From Paractinoplanes maris (GTDB taxonomy: Bacteria > Actinomycetota > Actinomycetes > Mycobacteriales > Micromonosporaceae): DNA of 64,000 nucleotides. Where the stretch lies: positions 22,944 to 86,943 of the forward strand of contig NZ_JALPVL010000021.1 of assembly GCF_023544465.1 (NCBI RefSeq). The letters run 5' to 3'. The position numbers were made by a program, and so were the translations under genes. Position 1 is the first letter of the stretch. The number at the start of each line of letters is the position of its first letter. The notes beneath the pieces are model-generated. The model did not search any database. It worked only from the letters and a program-made list of their open reading frames with translations, and was not told the origin of the DNA. Positions 26,278 to 36,100 of the stretch are shown here, one piece after another.

Positions 26278-26845
26278 CCGCCGGTTGCCGCTCGCGGCGC
26301 AGCACGCTGAACGCGGTCGGCTCGGCCGGTCGGGCCGTGGTGAACCGGAACCCGCCGGGCAGCTCGGTGGTGAACAACCGGTCGCCCTCGCCCACGACCG
26401 CCGGGAAGGTGACCAGGCGGTATTCGTCGACCAGGTCGGCCGCCGCGAGGGTGCGGACCACGCTCAGGCTGCCGATCACCACGATGTCGCGGCGGGTGCG
26501 CTCGTCGGCCACCCACGCCGCGAGGTCGCCCACGACGGGGGCTGAGCCGGCCCAGGCGCTCGCGTCCAAACCCGTACGGGTGGCCACGCGCTTGGGAACG
26601 GCGTTCATCACTTTCGCGAAGTCGCCGTCGCGGTTCGGCCAGAGCCGTGCGAAGTGCTCCCAGGTGCGCCGGCCGTAGAGCTGGACGCCCTGCTCCATCC
26701 GCGCACCGAGGTGGAACTTGTCGCCGTCGACCGGCCCGGCCCCGTACCGGAAGGCCCAGCCGCCGTGGCCGGTGCCCCAGCGTCCGTCCGGGTCGGAGAC
26801 CACGCCGTCGAGGGTGGTGAACTGCGTGACGATTACCTCGCCCAT
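26264..26845 (-). CDS. dihydrofolate-reductase-family (RibD C-terminal-like) protein
   Basis: 193 residues, RibD-C/DHFR-like fold. It opens MGEVIVTQFTTLDGVVSDPD, then QGVQLYGRRTWEHFARLW, DIVVIGSLSVVRTLAAADLV and DEYRLVTFPAVVGEGDRLF. These are YyaP/YwjB-type NADPH-binding proteins with no fixed substrate. It has a GGAGAGGAC ribosome-binding site. It is divergent from the ECF sigma factor, a pairing common for such reductases in actinobacteria, and may be in that sigma factor's regulon (inference). Confidence 0.88.
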   Translation of the reverse strand: MGEVIVTQFTTLDGVVSDPDGRWGTGHGGWAFRYGAGPVDGDKFHLGARMEQGVQLYGRRTWEHFARLWPNRDGDFAKVMNAVPKRVATRTGLDASAWAGSAPVVGDLAAWVADERTRRDIVVIGSLSVVRTLAAADLVDEYRLVTFPAVVGEGDRLFTTELPGGFRFTTARPAEPTAFSVLRRERQPAVSGL

Positions 26846-26913
26846 GCCGAAGTCCTCTCCTGTTGTGTCCTGTCACCTGTCACTTACCGGGGCGGAAGAG
26901 CAAACTCATCGGC

Positions 26914-27843
26914 GTGACGACTGTGGACCGGCTGGAGGACTACCGCGGCGAGCTGCTGGCGCACTGTTACCGCCTGCTCGGCTCGTTCCAGGAGGCCGAG
27001 GATCTGGTGCAGGAGACGTTGTTGCGGGCGTGGCGCTCGGCCGACCGGTACGACCCGCAACGGGCGTCACTGCGGACCTGGCTGCACCGGATCGCCACGA
27101 ACGCGTGCCTGACCGCGCTCGAGGGCCGCGCGCGGCGACCGTTGCCGAGCGGGCTGGGCGCGGCCGGCGACGACCCCCAGGCGCCGCTGACCCCCAGCCT
27201 CGACGTGCCGTGGTTGCAGCCGTTCCCGGACGCGCGGCTGGGTGATCCGGCCGACGTGGCGCAGCAGCGGGCCGGGCTGCGACTGGCGCTGGTCGCGGCT
27301 CTGCAGTTGCTGCCCGCGCGGCAGCGGGCGGCCCTGGTGCTGCGCGAGGTGCTGCAGCTGCCCGCGGCCGAGGTGGCGGACGTGCTCGACAGCACGGTGG
27401 CGTCGGTGAACAGCAGCCTGCAACGGGCGCGGGCCACGTTGCGGTCGGCCGGCCCGGCGATCGAGACGCTGCGCGAGCCGGCCGACCCGGACGAGCGGGT
27501 GGTCGTCGAGCGCTACCTCACGGCGTTCGAGGCGGCCGATGTGCCCGGCCTGACCCGGCTGCTGGCCGACGACGTGGCGCTGGAGATGCCGCCGGTCAAC
27601 CTGTGGCTGCTCGGCCGGGCGCACTACGGGCAGTTCCTGGAGCGGGTGTACGCGATGCGCGGCCCGGGCTGGCGCATGGTGCCCGTCGAGGCCAACGGCA
27701 GCCCGGCGCTGGCCGCCTACACCCCGGACGCGCGGGCCCATTCGATCCAGCTGTTCACCGTGTCCGGCGGCCTGATCAGCAGGAGCGTGACCTTCGTCGA
27801 CCCGGCCCTGTTCCGCCTCTTCGGGCTGCCCCCGGAGCTCTGA
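26914..27843 (+). CDS. ECF RNA polymerase sigma factor with SnoaL-like C-terminal domain
   Basis: 309 residues. Sigma region 2 is YRGELLAHCYRLLGSFQEAE with DLVQETLLRAW. Region 4 is ALQLLPARQRAALVLREVLQ with VADVLDSTVASVNSSLQRAR. From about residue 200 a SnoaL-like domain follows (ERYLTAFEAADVPGLTRLL to the C terminus), as in the SigG/SigJ-like ECF groups that use this tail in place of a separate anti-sigma factor. The GTG at 26914 is chosen at the start of region 2; the ribosome-binding site is weak. Cognate promoters were not identified. Confidence 0.9.
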   Translation: MTTVDRLEDYRGELLAHCYRLLGSFQEAEDLVQETLLRAWRSADRYDPQRASLRTWLHRIATNACLTALEGRARRPLPSGLGAAGDDPQAPLTPSLDVPWLQPFPDARLGDPADVAQQRAGLRLALVAALQLLPARQRAALVLREVLQLPAAEVADVLDSTVASVNSSLQRARATLRSAGPAIETLREPADPDERVVVERYLTAFEAADVPGLTRLLADDVALEMPPVNLWLLGRAHYGQFLERVYAMRGPGWRMVPVEANGSPALAAYTPDARAHSIQLFTVSGGLISRSVTFVDPALFRLFGLPPEL

Positions 27844-27848
27844 CTCAC

Positions 27849-27909
27849 GCAACCAGTGGTTGCGCTTGGTGGGGGATGCGGCTAGCGTCATGTGCAACCA
27901 AAGGTTGCA
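27849..27909 (+). promoter_or_regulatory. sigma-70-type promoter bracketed by two ArsR-type operators
   Basis: Two palindromes of the same design, GCAACC-AGT-GGTTGC (27849-27863) and GCAACC-AAA-GGTTGC (27894-27908), have centres 45 bp apart. Between and overlapping them lie a -35 TTGCGC (27860-27865) and a -10 TAGCGT (27883-27888) with the ideal 17-bp spacing. This predicts a start near the second operator, so a repressor bound at either site would block transcription. The ArsR-type regulator encoded in the same operon is the likely ligand. The palindromes are seen directly; the regulator assignment is inference. Confidence 0.8.
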
Positions 27910-27919
27910 GGAGGCGAAC

Positions 27920-28357
27920 GTGGCGATCCAGTCCATCGAGCGGGAGCTCTACATCGAGGCCTCACCCGACGTGGTGTTCGAAGTAGTCAGCGATCCCGAG
28001 CACGTCCGGCACTGGTGGCCCGACGAAGCCCGTTACAAAGTGATTCCCGGGACCCCGGGCGAGATCGTCTTCGGCGATCCCGAGGCGGGCGGCAAGGTGG
28101 TGGCGCTGACCGTCGTCGAGGCCCGCCCGCCGGAGTCGTTCTCGTTCCGCTGGACGCAGCCCGGCGGTGAGCCGGCCACGCCGGGCAACTCGTTGCTGGT
28201 CACCTTCGACCTGGTCCCGTCGGGGGAGGGGACCCTGCTCAAGTTCTCCGAGACCGGCTTCCGCGAGGAGGAGGTACGTGCCGACCACGTGAACGGCTGG
28301 GACTACTTCCTGCCCCGCCTGGCGCCGTACATCGCCACCGTCGGGGTGCGCCCGTGA
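27920..28357 (+). CDS. SRPBCC (AHSA1-like) protein
   Basis: 145 residues, START/Bet v1-like fold: IERELYIEASPDVVFEVVSD, EHVRHWWPDEARY, FSFRWTQPGG, then GTLLKFSETGFREEE and NGWDYFLPRLAPYIA. AHSA1-type proteins bind hydrophobic ligands or Hsp90-like partners. The GTG start has AGGAGG 6 nt upstream. First gene of an SRPBCC-ArsR-SRPBCC operon; its stop overlaps the regulator start by 4 nt. This triad, with an ArsR next to AHSA1 genes, is widespread in actinobacteria, but the inducer is not established. Confidence 0.9.
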   Translation: MAIQSIERELYIEASPDVVFEVVSDPEHVRHWWPDEARYKVIPGTPGEIVFGDPEAGGKVVALTVVEARPPESFSFRWTQPGGEPATPGNSLLVTFDLVPSGEGTLLKFSETGFREEEVRADHVNGWDYFLPRLAPYIATVGVRP

Positions 28358-28698
28358 CAACCGCGGTCGACGACGACCTGTGGTCGGCGATCGGCGACCC
28401 GACCCGCCGCCGCATGCTCGACCTGCTGCTGACCGAGGGCGCCGGCACCGCGACCACGCTGAGCCGGCAGCTGCCGGTCACCCGGCAGGCCGTGGCCAAA
28501 CATCTCGGCGTCCTGGACCGGGCCGGGCTGGTGCGCGCCACCCCGGCCGGCCGCGAGAAGCGCTACCAGGTCGACGACGCCGAGCTCGAACGCGCGGCGG
28601 CTCAACTGGCGGCGGTCGGCGCCGAGTGGGACGCCCGCCTCAACCGCATCAAGCGGATCGCCGAGGCGATCCAGACCAAGAGGAGCGACAATGGCTGA
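28354..28698 (+). CDS. ArsR-family winged-helix repressor
   Basis: 114 residues. The winged helix is DLWSAIGDPTRRRMLDLLLT, then LSRQLPVTRQAVAKHLGVLD and AGREKRYQVDDAEL. It has no metal-binding Cys box, so it is an SdpR/HTH-5 type autorepressor rather than a metal sensor. The GTG start overlaps the preceding stop; the 3' end overlaps the next gene by 8 nt. It is the likely repressor for the paired palindromes at 27849-27909. Confidence 0.92.
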   Translation: MTTAVDDDLWSAIGDPTRRRMLDLLLTEGAGTATTLSRQLPVTRQAVAKHLGVLDRAGLVRATPAGREKRYQVDDAELERAAAQLAAVGAEWDARLNRIKRIAEAIQTKRSDNG

Positions 28699-29128
28699 CA
28701 TTCTGCATCGGATCGGCGTCCAGGACGCGAGCCCCCAGCAGGTCTACGAGGCCCTGACCACCGTCGACGGCCTGGCCGCCTGGTGGACGGCCGACACCAC
28801 GGAATCCGATGGCCTGCTGCGGTTCCGGTTCCCGCCGGTCGGCGGCTTCGACATGGAGGTCCTCGAGACCCGCCCGGCCGAGTCCGTTCGCTGGCGTGTG
28901 GTCGACGGCCCCGAGGAGTGGATCGGCACCACGATCGACTTCAAGCTGCGCCACGACGGCGACTACACCATCGTGCTGTTCGAACATCAGGGCTGGAAGG
29001 AGCCGGTCGAGTTCATGAACCACTGCAGCACCAAATGGGCCTCCTACCTGCTGAGCCTCAAGTCGCTGGTGGAAACCGGCCGCGGCGCCCCCGCCCCGGA
29101 CGACGTACAGATCAGCGACTGGCACTGA
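28691..29128 (+). CDS. SRPBCC (AHSA1-like) protein
   Basis: 145 residues, second AHSA1-like protein of the operon: MADILHRIGVQDASPQQVYE, LTTVDGLAAWWTADTTES, then EEWIGTTIDFKLRHDGDYT and STKWASYLLSLKSLVETG. It diverges clearly from the first copy, so this is not a recent duplication. Its start overlaps the ArsR gene by 8 nt, indicating translational coupling. The ligand is unknown. Confidence 0.9.
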   Translation: MADILHRIGVQDASPQQVYEALTTVDGLAAWWTADTTESDGLLRFRFPPVGGFDMEVLETRPAESVRWRVVDGPEEWIGTTIDFKLRHDGDYTIVLFEHQGWKEPVEFMNHCSTKWASYLLSLKSLVETGRGAPAPDDVQISDWH

Positions 29129-29183
29129 CCGGCTCACTCGACCGGCCGTGCCGCCGGCAGCAAGAACACGGCCGGTCACGTCA

Positions 29184-31589
29184 TCATCGGTCACCGGTGA
29201 GCGCGGAGAGGTGAGCGCGGATCTGGTACGCCTCGGGACGGCCGAGTCCGGTGTAGATGGCCAGGGCCTGGCGGTGGTGCTCGCGGGCGAGCACCGGGTC
29301 ACCAAGTGCGCGGTGGGCGTGACCGATACCGGTCAGGGCGCGAGCCTGCTGCGGGCGGTCACCGGTGCCGGCGGCGATCGCCCGTGCCGCGGCGTGGTGG
29401 CCGAGGGCCTCGGCGGGGCGGCCGAATCTCCGGGCCGTCTCGCCGAGGCTGTTGAGTACCCGGGCCTCGCCGATCCGGTCGCCGGTCTCCCGGCAGACGG
29501 CCAGGGCCTGCTCCTGATGCCCGGTGGCCCGCCGGTCGTGGCCGAGGCGGGTGTGCAGGAGCCCGAGTCCTTCCAGCGTCCACGTCTCGCCGGCCGGATC
29601 ACCGGTCTGCCGGAACAGGGTCAGCGCCCGCCGGAGGTGCCCGGCGGCGGACCCGGTCCGGCCCAGCTCCAGGTGGACCAGGCCCAGACCTTCCCGGGCG
29701 TAGGCTTCGCCGAGCCGGTCGTCCATCTGCTGGAACAGGATCAGAGCCTGCGCGCTGCGGCCGTCCGGGTCGCCGGGCACGTCCGGTGCGCGGCGTTGCC
29801 CGGTCGGGCTGCCCGCGCTCCGGAACAGGTCCGCGGCCCGCTGCAGGGCTGCGGCGGCCCGCCCGTGGTCGCCGAGCCGCCCGTACGTGAAGCCGATGTC
29901 GAGCAGGGCGGTGGCCTGCCCGGTCACGTCGCCCAGCCGGACGGCCGCGTGGAAACCCTGATCGTGCAGCGTCAGGGCGTCGGCGTTGTGGCTGCCGGTG
30001 GCCAGATGGCGTTGCAGCAGACGCGACAACAGGACGGTGTGGGCCGGCCAGCCGTGCGTGGCGGTGTGCACGGCGACCGCGATCAACGGTGAGCGTTCGG
30101 TGTCCAGCCATCGGCGAGCCCGGCCTCCGGTGGTGAGGTCGGGGACCGGGGTGCCGGCCGGCCGGATCCGGGGCCGGACCGTCGCTTCGGCGGGATACAG
30201 GACGTTCATCGCGGCGGCCGACGCAGCGAGATACAGGTCGAACAACCGGGTCAGCGCTTCGTGTCGCTCGCGCGGGGGCTCCTCGTCGGCGGCCCGGACC
30301 GTGGCGTAGGCGCGGACGAGGTCGTGGAAGGTGTACCGGCCGGGGCCGGCATCCTGGAGCAGGTGATCGTCGCGCAACTGCCGCAGGCGGGACCGGGCGG
30401 TGTCCACGCCGGTGCCGGTGAGGGCCGCGGCGGCGTAGGCGTCGAAGTCCCGGCCGGGGTGCAGAGCGAGCAGGCGCAGCAGTCTCTGCCGGCCGGCGGG
30501 CAGATGCCGGTAGGACTGGGTGAGGGCGAGGTCGATGCCGGTATCCAGGCGCCGGTCGTGGTGGCGTTCGTCGAGCCGGTCGGCGTGCTCGGCCAGAGTC
30601 CAGCCCGGGGTGCCGCGGATGTGGCGGGTGATCAGGCCCAGAGCCAGCGGCAGATAGCCGCAACGGCGGGCGATGCGGGCCGCGGCCTGCGCGTCGCGAG
30701 CAGCCGGCGACCCGGGAAGGGCACGATCCAGGAAGGCCAGGGCCTCGCCGGGGGTGAAGGCGTCGACGGCCAGGTGGACCGCGGGATGCAGGCCGGTCAG
30801 GCGGCGCCGGCTGGTGACCAGAGTGACGCAGCCCTCGGTGGCCGGCAGCAGCGGGCGGACCTGCTCGGTGGTGGCGGCGTTGTCCAGCACGACCAGGGCG
30901 CGGGTGCCGGTGAGACGGTCGCGGAAGGTGGCGGCCCGCCCGGCGAGATCGTGCGGGATCTGCTGGCCGGGCAGGCCCAGCAGGCGCAGGAAGCCGTCCA
31001 GGATCGCGGCCGGATCGGCCGGCGGCTGCGACGGGTCGGGATCGAACCCGCGCAGGTTGACGAACAGCACCCGCTCGAACGGTTGCTCCCGGTGCAGCAG
31101 ATGACCGAAGTGAACGGCCAGCTCGGTCTTGCCGACCCCGGCCATGCCGGCGATCGAGGAGATCACCACGGGCGGTCCGTCCCGGGCCGCGCTCAGAAGC
31201 CGGTCGAGCTCCCCGGTGCGGCCGGTGAACCCGGCCAGATCCGCGGGCAGACGATCCTGGACCCGGACCTGGGACGCCGCCTCGAGCTCGCCGCCGATCA
31301 CGCGTAGCGCCTGCCGCCACTGCGTCACGTACCCGGTGTCCGGGTGCAGCACGCCGACCACGGCGAGCACCAGATCGGTGTCCAGCCGGCGCCGCGCGGG
31401 CTGGAAGCAGTAGGCCACGGTGGACCGGCGCGCCAGCTCGCTCGCCGGCCGGCCGGTCGCGACCCACCCCGCGTTGATCCGGTCCTTGATCACGTCGTAG
31501 GACGGGTTGCCGGCCCAGACCTTGAGCAGGCGCAGCCGATCGACGAGCTCGGGGAGACTCCTCGCCGAGGCCGGATCGGGCGGTGACAT
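29184..31589 (-). CDS. STAND (NB-ARC) NTPase with TPR C-terminal sensor
   Basis: 801 residues. N-terminal actinobacterial helical region (1-110: LPELVDRLRLLKVWAGNPSY, DVIKDRINAGWVATGRPASE). An NB-ARC ATPase follows, with Walker A GMAGVGKT (148-155) and a Walker B-like ALVVLDNAATTEQVRPLLP, then a winged-helix part, then TPRs from about 530 to the end (repeats such as GLGLVHLELGRTGSAAGHLR). One repeat near 595-635 looks shortened and Pro/Gly-rich. STAND proteins act as inducible switches in regulation and in conflict systems. There is no SARP or LuxR DNA-binding domain. The ATG at 31589 has a GGGG ribosome-binding site. Confidence 0.88.
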   Translation of the reverse strand: MSPPDPASARSLPELVDRLRLLKVWAGNPSYDVIKDRINAGWVATGRPASELARRSTVAYCFQPARRRLDTDLVLAVVGVLHPDTGYVTQWRQALRVIGGELEAASQVRVQDRLPADLAGFTGRTGELDRLLSAARDGPPVVISSIAGMAGVGKTELAVHFGHLLHREQPFERVLFVNLRGFDPDPSQPPADPAAILDGFLRLLGLPGQQIPHDLAGRAATFRDRLTGTRALVVLDNAATTEQVRPLLPATEGCVTLVTSRRRLTGLHPAVHLAVDAFTPGEALAFLDRALPGSPAARDAQAAARIARRCGYLPLALGLITRHIRGTPGWTLAEHADRLDERHHDRRLDTGIDLALTQSYRHLPAGRQRLLRLLALHPGRDFDAYAAAALTGTGVDTARSRLRQLRDDHLLQDAGPGRYTFHDLVRAYATVRAADEEPPRERHEALTRLFDLYLAASAAAMNVLYPAEATVRPRIRPAGTPVPDLTTGGRARRWLDTERSPLIAVAVHTATHGWPAHTVLLSRLLQRHLATGSHNADALTLHDQGFHAAVRLGDVTGQATALLDIGFTYGRLGDHGRAAAALQRAADLFRSAGSPTGQRRAPDVPGDPDGRSAQALILFQQMDDRLGEAYAREGLGLVHLELGRTGSAAGHLRRALTLFRQTGDPAGETWTLEGLGLLHTRLGHDRRATGHQEQALAVCRETGDRIGEARVLNSLGETARRFGRPAEALGHHAAARAIAAGTGDRPQQARALTGIGHAHRALGDPVLAREHHRQALAIYTGLGRPEAYQIRAHLSALTGDR

Positions 31590-31742
31590 CGCTGACCCCC
31601 ATGCGTCAAGGTCGATGCTCGAAGGCTAGTGACCGAATCGGTCAGCCGGGTAGTGCGCGGGCCTGCGGCGGGCGGCGGGCATGCGATACCGTCTCGGGAC
31701 TCACCGCCTCCAGCGTGGTGCGCAAGTCAAGCGAGGGAATTT

Positions 31743-32093
31743 GTGGGACTGCTCTTTCACCTGATCGCTCTGCCCTTCCGGCGCCCGCTCGTGGGGATCC
31801 TCATCGGGCTGGCCATCCTCGGTGGTGTCTTCGCCTACGACTGGGACAGCGCACCGACGTGCGGCGGCTCCACGATGGAGCAGGGTGACGTCTGCCGCAA
31901 GGTCACCGACACGACCGGTTCCTCCGACCGGACGTTCGACGAGACCAAGGACAACCAGCGGTCCGCGCCCTACATCTGGGGCTCCCTGGGTGGCGCCCTG
32001 GTGCTCATCGGCGCGGTGAGCTGGCCGATCCGCCGCCGTCGTCGGGCCGCCCAGGCCGACGCAGCCGCGGCGACGGTCACGACCACAGCCTGA
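31743..32093 (+). CDS. small two-TM membrane protein
   Basis: 116 residues. TM1 (about 4-30: LLFHLIALPFRR then PLVGILIGLAILGGVFAY), an extracytoplasmic loop with two Cys (APTCGGSTMEQGDVCRK) that could form a disulfide, TM2 (about 75-94: YIWGSLGGALVLIGAVSW), then a basic tail RRRRRAA. The GTG start follows GAGGGA. No family recognised. It lies between the STAND NTPase and the kinase cluster but on the opposite strand. Confidence 0.65.
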   Translation: MGLLFHLIALPFRRPLVGILIGLAILGGVFAYDWDSAPTCGGSTMEQGDVCRKVTDTTGSSDRTFDETKDNQRSAPYIWGSLGGALVLIGAVSWPIRRRRRAAQADAAAATVTTTA

Positions 32094-33188
32094 TCAGAAG
32101 GGGGCCAGAGCGTCGTCGAGGTCGGCAGCCGAGGCGGCGCTCTCGTTCAGCAGGTCGTCGATGACCGACGCCAGCGGCGCCGGTAGTGACGGCAGCCGCC
32201 GGCCGATCGGGATGGGCGGCTCGCGCAGGACGACGGCGACCGGGTCGGCGCCCGGGCGGAAGTCGCGCGGCGGGAAGCCGGTGAGCATCCAGTACAGGCA
32301 GGCGGTCAGGGCCCACACGTCCACGTCGGGCCGGGCGTACTTGTAGTCGATCAGCTGCCGGCGGGGCATGAAGGCGACGCTGCCGGCGATCGCCCCGGTC
32401 GGCGTACGGCCGCTCAGCCCGGCCTGGTCGAAGGCCTTGGCCAGGCCGAAGTCGGCCACCTTGAGCCGGCCGTCGGCCGTGAGCAACAGGTTCTGCGGTT
32501 TGATGTCGCGGTGCACCAGCCCGCGCCCGGTGGCGGTGGTGCCGTCGGCGTGCACGACCGGGATCTCGGCGCTGTGCGCGTACCGCAACGCGGCCGCCGC
32601 CTGACGGGTGAGGGCCACGGCCTGCTCGACAGCGAACGGCCCGTGGCCGGCGATGCTGCCGCCGGGGCAGTATTCGGCCACGAAGCCCAGCGGCTCGGCC
32701 AGGCTGCGGTGGAAGCGCACGATGTGGGGATGGCGCAGCGCCGCGGTGCAGTCGAGCTCGCGGCGGAACACCTCACTCGCCCCCGGAACGGCCAGGGTCT
32801 TCACCGCGACCAGCCGGCCGTCGGGCTCGCGGGCCAGGTGCACCACGCCCTGCGCGCCGCTGCCCAGCTCACTCAGCACGGTCAGGCCGTTGTGCGTGAC
32901 CGGGCGGATCACCACGCGCACGACCGCGTCGCCCAGCCACAGCTCATCGCCGTCGCCCAGCTCGCGCTCGCCGTCGATCAGGACCCCGTTGACGTACGTC
33001 CCGTTGTGGCTCCCGAGGTCGCGGACCACCACGCGCGGCGGCCGGATCAGCACCCGGCAGTGGCGGCGCGACACCCGGCGGTCGTCGCCGACCCGTACGT
33101 CGCACCCAGGATCACGACCGAGCAGCACCTCCGCGTCACCGGTGAAGGCGTGCTCCACCCCGCCGGCCACGAGCACGAGATCAGCCAA
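32094..33188 (-). CDS. FHA-domain Ser/Thr protein kinase
   Basis: 364 residues. N-terminal FHA phosphothreonine-binding domain (about 15-95: LLGRDPGCDVRVG, SRRHCRV, LGSHNGTYVNG). The kinase domain follows from residue 105: GSGAQGVVHLA glycine loop, VAVKTL with Lys130, HRDIKPQN (His226-Arg-Asp228) and DFGLA (Asp246). An unusual insertion (VVHADGTTATGRG) precedes HRD. No transmembrane segment, unlike PknB-type kinases. The TTG at 33188 is preferred because GGGAAG lies 6 nt upstream; a GTG at 33176 is the alternative. It overlaps the WD40 kinase stop by 8 nt, so both are translated together. The two may form a relay: the FHA could dock on the partner's autophosphorylation site (inference). Confidence 0.88.
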   Translation of the reverse strand: MADLVLVAGGVEHAFTGDAEVLLGRDPGCDVRVGDDRRVSRRHCRVLIRPPRVVVRDLGSHNGTYVNGVLIDGERELGDGDELWLGDAVVRVVIRPVTHNGLTVLSELGSGAQGVVHLAREPDGRLVAVKTLAVPGASEVFRRELDCTAALRHPHIVRFHRSLAEPLGFVAEYCPGGSIAGHGPFAVEQAVALTRQAAAALRYAHSAEIPVVHADGTTATGRGLVHRDIKPQNLLLTADGRLKVADFGLAKAFDQAGLSGRTPTGAIAGSVAFMPRRQLIDYKYARPDVDVWALTACLYWMLTGFPPRDFRPGADPVAVVLREPPIPIGRRLPSLPAPLASVIDDLLNESAASAADLDDALAPF

Positions 33189-36100
33189 CGTCGGCTTCCC
33201 AGGCCAGCTCCCAGGCCCGCAGGCCGCCACCGATGTCCACAGTGACCATCATGGTGCCGTCGTCGTTGACCTGCACCGCGTGCAGGCCCGTCCGGTGCCC
33301 CTCCAGCGTCCGCAGGCAGCGCCCGGTGGCCAGGTCCCAGATCCCGACGGTGTCGGTCGCCCCGGCCACCACGGCGAACGTCGCGTCGGGGCCGAGCGCG
33401 AAGACGTCCGGGTCCTCCGGCAGGGCCAGCTCGTGCCGGACCTTGCCCGTGCCGGTCTCCCACACGATCAGCTTGGAGGTGTCGGGCGTGGCCGCCAGCT
33501 GCCGGTCGAGGCTGAACGCCACGTCGGTGTGGCCGGTCATGGACGGCCGATGGCTGCGGAACCGGTAGCGCTTCTTGCCGCGGGCCGCGTCGAGCCCGGT
33601 CAGCTCCATGTGCTCGGAGAGCAGCACGATCCGGTTGTCCGGTGTGAAAGAGAGCCGGGCGTCCTGCCACAGCGGCACCCGCGCCTTCCAGTCCGGCTTG
33701 CGGGTGTTCGGCCGCCACATCCGGACGTCGCCCTGCTTGTCCAGGCTCACCTGGCGCACCGCGTCGGGGCTGAGCGCCACGGCCGCGATCGGGTTGTCGC
33801 CGGCCCGGATCGAGAACAGCTTCACCCCGGTGGCCAGCCCGCGCAGCCGCATCACCCCGGACTCCTCGCCGTAGAGGATCCGTTCGCCGGACTGATCCAG
33901 GTCGAACGCGGTGATCGGACCGCCCTCGCCCTCGATGATCTCGGTGCGGCCGTCGCGGATGTCGAGCAGCTGCAGGATGCCACCCCAGGTGAGCAGCACG
34001 AGCAGGTTTCCGCCCAGGGCCCACCGGATCTCCCGGGCCTTGCCCGGGCCGTGCTGGAAGGTGCCCGCCAGCCGGGCGACGGGGAAGTCCCACAGGTCCA
34101 CGTGACCGGTCCATCGCCCGGTGGCCAGGGCCAGCCCGTCGCGGCGCAACGCGATGGCCGGCGGCTGGGTGAACAGCCGCTGCCCGTCCAGGTGATAGAG
34201 CTCCCAGGCGGCGATCAGGCCGGCCCGGCGGCCGTGCGGGAGCAGCGAGCGCCAAGCGGTCAGCAGCACGGGGTTCCGGTTGTGGCCGGGCACGTCACCG
34301 GCGGTCCGCAGCATCGCGGCGGCCTCGGCGAACCGCTCGCCGTCGAACAGGGCGCGGGCCCGCGCGAGCAGGTCGTCGAACGAGTCCTGGGCCCGGTGCA
34401 GCTCCGGGACCGGGCGCGGGCGCGCGTAACACCAGGGCGCCTCGTAGCCGGAGCCCGGCATCGGCCGGAGCGCGAGCTGATAGGTGCCGCCGAGCGCCAC
34501 CGCGCGGCCGTCGGGGCTGATCGCGCCGGCCTCCACCCCGAAGATCAGCTCCGGCAGGTCGTCGTCGAGGGTGCGCAGGATGCGCCCGTCGCGCGGGTCG
34601 ATGATCTGGGCCGACAGCGAGGGCCCGGCGGCCAGCAGGCCGGCGGCGTCCGGGGACAGGGCCAGGACGATCTCGTACCGCAGCCGGTGGGTCGCCTCGC
34701 TCACCACGGTGTCGCGGCGGGCGTCCCACAGCACGAGTGGCCCGTCCTGCCAGGCGGCCACCGCATACCGGGCGTCCGGCGTCACCACGACCTTGTCACC
34801 CCGGAAATGGATCCACGGGGCGCCGGAGGCCAGGGTGCCCCGCCGCGGCCCGGTCCAGACGGCGGAACACGTGCCGGTGGTGACCGCCCAGTGCCGGACC
34901 GTGCCGTCACCCTCCTCCCGGGTGATGTTGCCGCCGAAGGACGCGGACAGCACCCGGGCGCCGGTCCGGCTCAGGGCCAGCGAGGTGACCCGGCCGGTGT
35001 GGCCGGTCAGGACGACCGGGTCGCGGGTCGTATCGGTCTCCCAGACCTGGATCAGGCCGTCGCGGTGCCCGGCCGCGACGTACCGGCCGTCGCCGCTGAC
35101 CGCCACGGCCGTCGCGGCGAGGGCGTTGCGCTTCCAGCCGCGCGGCACACCGCCGGCCATGTCCCACACCGTGATGGAGCCGTCCTCGCGCAGGACAGCG
35201 CTGAGCCGGCCGGTCCCGTCCACCGCGATGGCGGTGACCTCGGCTCCCTCGGCCAGGACCCGCGGCTGGCCGCCGCCGGCCGGCGTCCAGTGATGCAACC
35301 CGCCGCCGCGAGTGCCGAACAGCACGTGCTCGCCGTCCGGCCCCATGGCCACCGCGCAGACTTGGCGGGTGAGCGTCTCGGCGCTGATCCCGGGGGAGCG
35401 GCTCGCCCGTTCCCGCAAGGCGGCCACCGCCTCGGCCGAGGCCGGATCGGCGGCGGCGGCCTCGCGCAGCAACTCGCCGGCCCGCTCGTCCTCGTGCCGC
35501 TCGAGCTCGACGCTGCCCAGCAGCAGGGCTCCGCGGCCGGGCTCGGGGTCACCGCCGGCCGCCCGGGCCGCCTCGAGCGCCGAGACGACCTGCTCGCCGG
35601 TGATCTTGCCGCTGCGCCAGCGGTGCAGCCCGAAGTTGTAGACCGAGGGCAGGTGGTGGGGGTCGGCCGAAACCGCGTTCCGCCACAGGTTCTCGGCGTC
35701 CTCGACGCGGCCCAGGTCGAGCAGGGACAGGGCCTGGTTGGACAGGCCGTCCGAGCGCAGCAGCGCCGGGCGGGGGACCGGCCGCGGATACGGCTCGCCG
35801 GTCAGCTCGGCGTACAGCGTGGACAGCCGGGTCACCAGGTCGCCGAAGCCGTCGGGGCGCTCGGCGAAGCAGTCGGCGAGCAGGTCGGCCACCGCGGGTG
35901 GCAGGTCCGGGCGTACGGTCTCCAGAGCCTCCGCCGCGGCCTGACCGAACCGGGTGATCCGCCGCCCGGCGAACATCTCGGCCACGGTGATCGCCCACGA
36001 CCACACGTCGGTGGCGGTGGTCAGCCGCACGCCGCGGTCCCCGGCCGCCGCGGCCGCCTGCTCGGGCGACCAGTAGGCTGGGGTGCCCCCGCCGAAGGTG

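Noticed and set aside
26870..26883. CTGTCAC direct repeat between the reductase and ECF sigma genes
   Set aside because: Two adjacent 7-bp copies without symmetry. They could be regulatory, but chance cannot be excluded.
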